NCBI RefSeq assembly: GCF_003325375.1
Contig: NZ_CP030863.1
Location: 46,702-110,701, forward strand
Length of the DNA: 64,000 nucleotides
Direction: 5' to 3'
Source of the DNA: Streptomyces globosus
GTDB taxonomy: Bacteria; Actinomycetota; Actinomycetes; Streptomycetales; Streptomycetaceae
A program made the translations under genes and the position numbers. The notes beneath the pieces are model-generated. The model worked only from the letters and a program-made list of their open reading frames with translations, was not told the origin of the DNA and did no database searches. Of the stretch, positions 59,284-64,000 are shown one piece after another (positions within the stretch are counted from its first letter, which is position 1; each line of letters opens with the position of its first letter).

Positions 59284-60057
59284 ATGAACACGTCCGACGG
59301 GTGGCGGCGGCGCCGTGTCCCCGAGGCCCGCGGCCGCGCCGGCGCCCCGCGCACACCGATCGACTATGCGAAGGTCGGCCGGTCCTCGGTGCGGCGCCGC
59401 GCGCGGGGCATGACGCCCAGCGAGGCAGTGGAGGCACTCGGGGAGGCCGAACTCCACGCGCACCTCGACCGCCGCGACGAAGCGGCGGCCGACGACGGCG
59501 GCCGTCGCGAAGCCGAGCTCACCGAGTGGCGGCGCATCGTGCAGCTGCTCGCCACGACCGGCGGCCCCTACGACCCGGACGCCGACGCGGTCGTCCAGGA
59601 GGAGCTCGCCGAAGACCGGCGCCGCGAAGAAGCCGCTCGGCAGCACCGCCAGGCACGGCAGCAGGTGGCCGACCGAGCCGACGAAATGGCGGCCCTCGCC
59701 GGGGCCGGCCGACTCGATCGGACCGTGGCGAGCCGGGCCGGGGACGAAGCCGCCCGCGAGCTCCTGGCCGACCGCGACGACTACTACACCGGGGCGGTCG
59801 ACGACTGGCTCGCCCATGCCCTCGCCGCCCACCACGGCCACTACGCCGGCGCGGACGCCCGCATGGCCGCCGCCACCCTGTTGCCCCCAGCAGTGCGAGC
59901 CCGCGCCGCGCTGCTCACAGCCCTCGCCCGCACCGGCGCCCCGGTCGACGGCGACCTCGAGTTCGTCGGGCGCCTCGCCCAGGCCGACCCGCGCGCCACG
60001 ACCGCGCTCGCCGCGTGGCTCGACAACGCGGCCGCAGTGAAGGGCGGCACGGCGTGA
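59284..60057 (+). CDS. Hypothetical protein, 257 aa
   Basis: Starts MNTSDGWRRRRVPEARGRAG. The N-terminal 45 residues are basic; the rest is helical and Ala/Asp/Arg-rich (PSEAVEALGEAELHAHLDRR; QHRQARQQVADRADEMAALA). No family recognised. The stop overlaps the next start as GTGA, so the two are coupled. Confidence 0.6.
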   Translation: MNTSDGWRRRRVPEARGRAGAPRTPIDYAKVGRSSVRRRARGMTPSEAVEALGEAELHAHLDRRDEAAADDGGRREAELTEWRRIVQLLATTGGPYDPDADAVVQEELAEDRRREEAARQHRQARQQVADRADEMAALAGAGRLDRTVASRAGDEAARELLADRDDYYTGAVDDWLAHALAAHHGHYAGADARMAAATLLPPAVRARAALLTALARTGAPVDGDLEFVGRLAQADPRATTALAAWLDNAAAVKGGTA

Positions 60058-60332
60058 GCGCGGCGGACGAGGTGGTGGTGGCCACCTGGAGCGAGCACAG
60101 CGAGATCGGCCACCACTACGAGGACCTGCTCGCCGACGGCTCGGTCATCTCCTGGACGGAGCCGCCCTTCGGCGAGACGCTCTACCCCGGCGACGACGAC
60201 CCCGACTACAACCCGATCTGCGACTGCCCCGGGCAGTGGCCGCGCCAGTTCTGCATGGAGTGCGCCGGCTGCGCCGCCTGCGGGCAGTGCACCGGCCCGC
60301 ATGTCTGGCCGCCGCTCCCGAGTTCGGGCTGA
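60054..60332 (+). CDS. Cys-rich hypothetical protein, 92 aa
   Basis: GTG 60054 overlaps the preceding TGA. The first half is acidic with Trp and Tyr (WSEHSEIGHHYEDLLADGSV); the C-terminal part has seven Cys in CDCPGQWPRQFCMECAGCAA followed by CGQCTGPH, suggesting a metal-binding knuckle. No family recognised. Confidence 0.6.
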   Translation: MSAADEVVVATWSEHSEIGHHYEDLLADGSVISWTEPPFGETLYPGDDDPDYNPICDCPGQWPRQFCMECAGCAACGQCTGPHVWPPLPSSG

Positions 60333-60809
60333 CCCGCCGGAGGTGCAACGCGCCCTGCAACACGGGCTGCAACACGCCGGGCGCCGACAGCCCATGTTGC
60401 TGGTCTGACCTGCGGCAACGCGCACATCTCCAAGGCGAACGGCCGTGTTGCACCGTGCGTTGCACCCCTTCGGCAGACCACGCCCCGGGGCGTGTCACGC
60501 TGACAGAGGGTAAGCGTGACACCAGCTGTCACGCTCCCTCGGAAAAGTGTCACACCGCCTCGAATGCGTCCCTATATGTCCGCTTTCTGGAGTCCGTAGG
60601 CCCCCTCCAGGCGGGATTCGCGGGCGGAGCGTGACACATAAGAGTTGAACTCCCGCGACCCGGCGAGCAGTACGGAACGTAGTCGCGGTTCCCGGTGCCG
60701 CCGACAAGGAGCACCGGGCAGCCGGACCGGATTGGACGGATCGGGGCCCGGTGAACCGCCCCGGCGATACCGTGGTGACACACGCCAGAGAGAAGCCCAG
60801 GAGCCCCGG
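60333..60809. repeat. Two iteron families in a non-coding region
   Basis: No gene in 477 bases. First, seven TGCAAC(A/G)C-type repeats in both orientations at about 60343, 60355, 60368, 60393, 60413, 60444 and 60457; the same family precedes tap. Second, five GTGTCACGC / GCGTGACAC repeats at about 60492, 60513, 60528, 60547 and 60628; the same core forms the inverted repeat at 23114-23140. The final part should hold the promoter of the toxin-antitoxin pair. Confidence 0.6.
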
Positions 60810-61040
60810 ATGAGCCAGCAGCCGGCCCCCGCGCCCGCCCGCCAGCCCCTCGACGAGCACGCCGCCGACTCGGTCCGCGCGTACGCGGCCGCGGAGCGCG
60901 CCAAGACGGACGTCCTCGCCTCGGTCCTGGAGGACATCGCCGCCAACGGCTACCCCTCGCCGGAGTCCGGCGTGCCGTGGGAGACCGCCCGCGACGCCCA
61001 CCTCGCCCGTCTCGCTGACGAGCAGCCGCGTGTCGCCTGA
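60810..61040 (+). CDS. Putative antitoxin, 76 aa
   Basis: ATG 60810 has AGGAG six bases upstream. The chain is helical and acidic (DEHAADSVRAYAAAERAKTD; VLASVLEDIAANGYPSPESG), without an obvious named DNA-binding fold. The antitoxin call rests on size, composition and the 11-base overlap with the RelE-like gene that follows. Confidence 0.6.
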   Translation: MSQQPAPAPARQPLDEHAADSVRAYAAAERAKTDVLASVLEDIAANGYPSPESGVPWETARDAHLARLADEQPRVA

Positions 61041-61287
61041 CCACGGCGCGCGCCGCTCGCGCGTCATCATGGTCGAGCCCGCGCTCACCCAGCTGGCGAA
61101 GCTCACCGCGAGCGAGACGCACCGCCTGGACCGCGCGATCGTCGCCATCAGCGTCAACCCGGAGCTCGGCACCGAGGTGCCCGGCACCCTGCTGCGCGAC
61201 TACTCGGACGAGGTCGACGGAGTCCGCGTCATCTACTTCGTCACCGCCCTGAGAACCATCACGATCGTGGCGTACGTCGAAGCCTGA
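61030..61287 (+). CDS. RelE/ParE-like toxin, 85 aa
   Basis: GTG 61030 overlaps the antitoxin by 11 bases. The product has a helical LTKLTASETHRLDRA-like segment and a strand-rich end (VPGTLLRDYSDEVDGVRVIY; FVTALRTITIVAYVEA) typical of small RelE/ParE toxins. It may inhibit translation or gyrase; the catalytic residues are not certain enough to choose. Likely autoregulated and a stabilisation factor for the replicon. Confidence 0.65.
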   Translation: MSPDHGARRSRVIMVEPALTQLAKLTASETHRLDRAIVAISVNPELGTEVPGTLLRDYSDEVDGVRVIYFVTALRTITIVAYVEA

Positions 61288-61327
61288 CCGGGCGGCCCTG
61301 CGCGGACCAAGCTGTGGGGGCGGGCGG

Positions 61328-61948
61328 CTAAGGCAGCTTCGTCTCCGGGATCTTGATGCGCGGGTGCTCTTCAGCCGGCACCCATCGGCCCTGAGTTCGA
61401 ACGGGCCAGATCATCCACCGCTGCCCTCCGGCGCGGCATCGCGGACGAAGGCTTCGCCAACTCCACTGCCACCGCTCCCAGGCCGGGAACTCGTCATTGG
61501 CCAGCGCCCGGGCGTCGATGCGTTCCCCGAACATCCGGTACGGGCGCAGCCTGATCCAGGTGATCTCCATGTAGACCTTCCCGGTCTTGGGGAAGAAGAC
61601 GATGAACTCGATCGGCTTTGACCCGACGCTCATCGTCGGTCGGTACAGGCTGCGGCGCTCCGCAGCCTCCCGTGCGTCCTCGTCCTTCTCAGGCTTCCCG
61701 ACGTGCATTGCCCCAGGAGCCGTCACCCGCACGGTGTGGACGACCGCTGTGCCTACCGCGTACACGGAGAACGTTGCCTGCTTGCGTCGGTAGGTCTTCT
61801 TGCCCGTGGGGAGCGTTTCGTCCGCCCCCAGATCCCTGGACACGTGCACGTTCCAGCCGTGCTGCGGGCGATCGAACCACTCCCAGCGGGCCACGGCGAG
61901 GGAGGCAAGGGCTGCCAGACCAGCGAGAATCAGAGTCCATAGGTCCAT
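61328..61948 (-). CDS. Membrane-anchored hypothetical protein, 206 aa
   Basis: Begins DLWTLILAGLAALASLAVAR, one transmembrane helix, followed by a beta-rich domain (TYRRKQATFSVYAVGTAVVH; PIEFIVFFPKTGKVYMEITW) and a basic tail. ATG 61948 has a poor ribosome site; a longer frame to 61981 exists. No family recognised. Confidence 0.55.
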   Translation of the reverse strand: MDLWTLILAGLAALASLAVARWEWFDRPQHGWNVHVSRDLGADETLPTGKKTYRRKQATFSVYAVGTAVVHTVRVTAPGAMHVGKPEKDEDAREAAERRSLYRPTMSVGSKPIEFIVFFPKTGKVYMEITWIRLRPYRMFGERIDARALANDEFPAWERWQWSWRSLRPRCRAGGQRWMIWPVRTQGRWVPAEEHPRIKIPETKLP

Positions 61949-62280
61949 CTCTGGAACGTAAATCCCTGTGCTCCCCGGCACCAGGCGAGTATCCGGAGGA
62001 TGCTCCGGATACCGCCGGAGAGTGATGACATTCGGTGTCGGCCCTGGACGCCGCCTGGCTGGTGCTCAGGTAGCGAGGCGTGCCCGGCTCCCGCTCGATC
62101 CCCGACATCTGGCTTCCTCGCGTCGCGCGGCGGGGTCCGCGCCCGCAGTCGCGGATCAGCGTGCCAGGCCCTCCCCGAACCCGGTGTCGAGCCGTGAGAT
62201 CTATGAGGCTCGCAGGGCGTTTCCCCAGGTAGACGGGGTGAACTGTGAGGCTGTGAGCCTCTGAGGCGGAGCTCGCGCCC
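61949..62280. promoter_or_regulatory. Divergent non-coding region
   Basis: 332 bases between divergent genes. The right part holds one copy of a 50-base repeat (about 62211-62262) whose second copy lies at 63144-63196, downstream of the next gene. GGAG at nine bases precedes the ATG at 62281. No other element identified. Confidence 0.4.
62211..62262. repeat. Left copy of a direct repeat flanking 62281-63117
   Basis: Shares the core CGTTTCCCCAGGT(A/G)GACGG and then CTGTGAGGCTG with the copy at 63144-63196, with the same order and spacing. Confidence 0.6.
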
Positions 62281-63117
62281 ATGCTTCCGCACGCCCTGGA
62301 CCCGCCCGCCGGCCCGGAGGACGATGGAGTCGTGGGTGAGCGCGACGAGGACCAGGAGCACGGTGTCGAACCGGCGCGGCCGCCGCTCACCGAGGCCCGC
62401 GCCCGGGAGATGACGGCCGGGCTGCACGAGGCGATGGACGACGTCCGGCGCTCCGTGGCGGTCCTCGCCGCCCGGGTCCGCGACGCGCACGCCGCTCGCG
62501 TCTGGGTGCCGCTCGGGCACAGCAGCTGGGAGTCGTACTGCCGGGCGGAGTTCCACATCGGCCGCGCGCACGCGTACCGGCTCCTCGACGTCGCCCGTGC
62601 CCTCGCCGCGATCCACGGCGCCGTCACTGCCGGCACCGAGACGTCTCGCACGCGAGACACCGGCCCGTCGACCGCGGCCGCGCTCGACTACGGCCTGTCC
62701 CAGCGCGCCCTGATCGCCGTCTCCAGCCGCGCGGACGTCGTCGCTGAGCTGATCACCCGCCGACTCGCCAAGCTCGCCCACAGCGGCCTCCAGGCCCTCG
62801 ACACCGCCACGGTGCGCGCCGTGGTCCGCCAGGCCGTCCGGGACGTCCGCACCGCCCCGCCACCACCGCCCGCCGATCCGCTGGCGGACCCGGCCGTCGT
62901 CGCGCTGCGCGCCGTCGTCGACGACCTCGCCGCCAACAGCCACGCGATCGGGGAGCTCATGCTCGAAGTCGCGCCGCCCTACCTCTCCGACACCGCGGCC
63001 GCCGACGTCCTGGCGCTGCTGTGCGACCAGATCGGCGAGCCCCTCGACCACGGCCTCGCCGCCCGCCGCTACGCGATGTCCGGCGACCGCCGCGCCTTGC
63101 ACGGCACCGTCCTGTGA
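62281..63117 (+). CDS. Helical plasmid-type protein, possibly DNA-binding, 278 aa
   Basis: The product contains AARVWVPLGHSSWESYCRAE followed by FHIGRAHAYRLLDVARALAA, a segment common to a Streptomyces plasmid family often annotated as hypothetical or DNA-binding. The rest is helical and Ala/Asp/Arg-rich with a Pro hinge. Its flanking 50-base direct repeats could be its own operators. Function unknown. Confidence 0.6.
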   Translation: MLPHALDPPAGPEDDGVVGERDEDQEHGVEPARPPLTEARAREMTAGLHEAMDDVRRSVAVLAARVRDAHAARVWVPLGHSSWESYCRAEFHIGRAHAYRLLDVARALAAIHGAVTAGTETSRTRDTGPSTAAALDYGLSQRALIAVSSRADVVAELITRRLAKLAHSGLQALDTATVRAVVRQAVRDVRTAPPPPPADPLADPAVVALRAVVDDLAANSHAIGELMLEVAPPYLSDTAAADVLALLCDQIGEPLDHGLAARRYAMSGDRRALHGTVL

Positions 63118-63143
63118 GCGCCGCTTCCCGGCTGCTGCTGCGA

Positions 63144-63196
63144 GCCTCACACCCCGTTTCCCCAGGTGGACGGTCTGAGCTGTGAGGCTGGGAGGT
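63144..63196. repeat. Right copy of a direct repeat flanking 62281-63117
   Basis: Second copy of the 50-base repeat, with core CGTTTCCCCAGGTGGACGG and CTGTGAGGCTG. Confidence 0.6.
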
Positions 63197-63495
63197 GTGA
63201 GACGAGGGCCTGAGGCAGCGGCGTGACGCTGCTCCTGGTCGTGCTGCACACGGTCGTCTGCCGCTGCTGCTCGAGGAATCCCGGGCCTGCTGCTCGTCCT
63301 CGACACCGTGCTGCTCCAGGTGCTGGCGGTGCTCCACGGAGCAGCACGGGGTGCAGCAGACGTCGCGCAGCATTTGCCTGGGCCCAGGCGGGACAAGGCT
63401 GCTGCTCGTGCAGCAGGCCGTGCTGCCCGGGGCAGCACGCGCCGTGCAGCAAACGGTCGTTCGGCTGCTGCACGACGGACCCCTTGTACACGGAA

Positions 63496-63531
63496 GCGGC
63501 GCTGTGCCCCGTCGAAGGGGCACAGCGCCGC
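63496..63531 (-). terminator. Strong hairpin after the winged-helix gene
   Basis: Perfect 15-bp arms GCGGCGCTGTGCCCC / GGGGCACAGCGCCGC, loop GTCGAA, 43 bases beyond the stop at 63574. A second GC palindrome CCGGGCGGCCGCCCGG lies at about 63546-63561. Confidence 0.7.
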
Positions 63532-63573
63532 TGATCTCGTGTCACCCGGGCGGCCGCCCGGCCGGGCGGCCGG

Positions 63574-63977
63574 TCAAGCGCTGCGACGCGTAGGCACGGC
63601 GGACAGGTGCCGTTGCGGGGCGGGTGGGGCGGGGACCTCCGGCGCGGCCAGGGAGCCGGCCTTGATGGCCTCAGTGGCCTCGCGCAGCGCCTCCTCCATC
63701 TCTTCGACTGTGGCGTACCCGGCGAAGTACGGGTGGATGAAGTAGCTGCGGTAGCGGCCCTCGGGCGCAGGACGACGTTCCGCTCGACCAGCTGGCTCAT
63801 CGCGATCGACGTGCGGTTCTTGCTGAGCCCCACGCGCGCCCGCAGCTCGGCCTGTGAGGCGTTCACCTCGCCGCCGGGGCGCTGGACCTCCATCATCGCG
63901 CTGAGCAGGTCGTAGGACGCCTTGGAGAGCTCCAGGCGGTGCAGCTGCGCGAACCCGAGGGTGGCCTGGATCAGCAT
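63574..63977 (-). pseudogene. Winged-helix protein (RepL/MarR-like), frameshifted
   Basis: ATG 63977 has GGAGGAG five bases upstream. The first 71 residues are coding (ASYDLLSAMMEVQRPGGEVN, ASQAELRARVGLSKNRTSIA, MSQLVERNVVLRP), a winged helix. At about 63767 the frame shifts and the protein continues as EGRYRSYFIHPYFAGYATVE to the stop at 63574. One extra C in CGCCCGAGG restores the frame, giving about 134 aa. The sequence around RYRSYFIHPY is like the wing and C-terminal part of small plasmid replication or copy-control proteins; a MarR-like regulator is the alternative. It may act on the adjacent iteron region. Confidence 0.65.
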
Positions 63978-64000
63978 GCTTGCTCCTCCACGTCGTTGTC

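Larger units (their letters stand above)
63118..63573. repeat. GCAGC/GCTGC iteron region
   Basis: No gene in 456 bases. GTGCAGCA or TGCTGCAC occurs near 63242, 63351, 63409, 63443 and 63465, and GTGCTGC/GCAGCAC near 63307, 63340, 63420 and 63431. CGTGCTGCCC / GGGCAGCACG forms a perfect 10-bp palindrome around 63419-63439. The array resembles an origin, partition or replication-control region and lies beside the winged-helix gene at 63574. Confidence 0.55.

Noticed and set aside
63220..63480. GCAGC repeats considered as a telomere
   Set aside because: Streptomyces telomeres show closely packed palindromes at a physical end with characteristic loops; these repeats are internal and looser.
1..64000. 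tRNA and rRNA genes
   Set aside because: No cloverleaf-like or rRNA-like stretch was recognised by eye; a covariance search could still find one.

Overview
The window is high-GC actinobacterial DNA, most likely Streptomyces or a close relative. Codon bias, a WhiB-type regulator, a DUF2637 Spd-like protein and above all a tap-tpg pair (telomere-associated protein and telomere terminal protein) point to a linear replicon: a large linear plasmid or a chromosome arm. No telomere sequence is visible, so the physical end lies outside the window.

Layout. (1) 1-18.2 kb is a leftward block of plasmid-transfer type genes: a GGDEF protein, P-loop kinase, DUF3307-like membrane protein, RRQRL zinc protein, broken M41-like protease, small membrane proteins, an FtsK/VirD4-like ATPase coupled to a membrane partner, a 791-aa basic repeat protein, a coiled-coil/DUF2637 protein, DUF5999 and WhiB. 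A dense octamer array (GTGAGCGC) at 13.46-14.16 kb is a candidate cis-acting transfer site. (2) 18.5-22 kb reads rightward: a GntR/UTRA regulator (KorSA-like position), a P-loop kinase, an HTH/TPR regulator and a GNAT acetyltransferase. (3) 22.2-26.7 kb looks like a replication module: XRE protein, a hairpin array with invariant TTGGCA loops and covarying stems, a winged-helix candidate initiator and a DUF721/DciA-like helicase-loader homologue, then a possible DNA-binding protein. (4) 27.4-46 kb is accessory: two paralogous ECF-sigma modules, an IS5-type element and a second transposase remnant, a secreted protein, an IclR remnant, Ku plus ATP-dependent DNA ligase, DUF6233 and TIGR04222 proteins, and a coiled-coil/membrane operon. 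(5) 46.5-52.8 kb has a STAND-like NTPase next to a DUF3800 protein, a tandem double zeta-type kinase and a RAMA-domain protein. (6) 52.9-64 kb carries iterons, tap, tpg, a second divergent tpg, a small secreted protein, a RelE-like toxin-antitoxin pair and an iteron-rich region next to a frameshifted winged-helix gene.

At least five genes (near 1.6, 4.3, 6.9, 33.3 and 63.8 kb) are broken by what looks like loss of one base in a short C or G run, and one more reads through two in-frame TAG codons. Either the assembly has homopolymer errors or the replicon is decaying. Start codons below were chosen from ribosome-binding sites and gene overlaps and often differ from the longest open frame.
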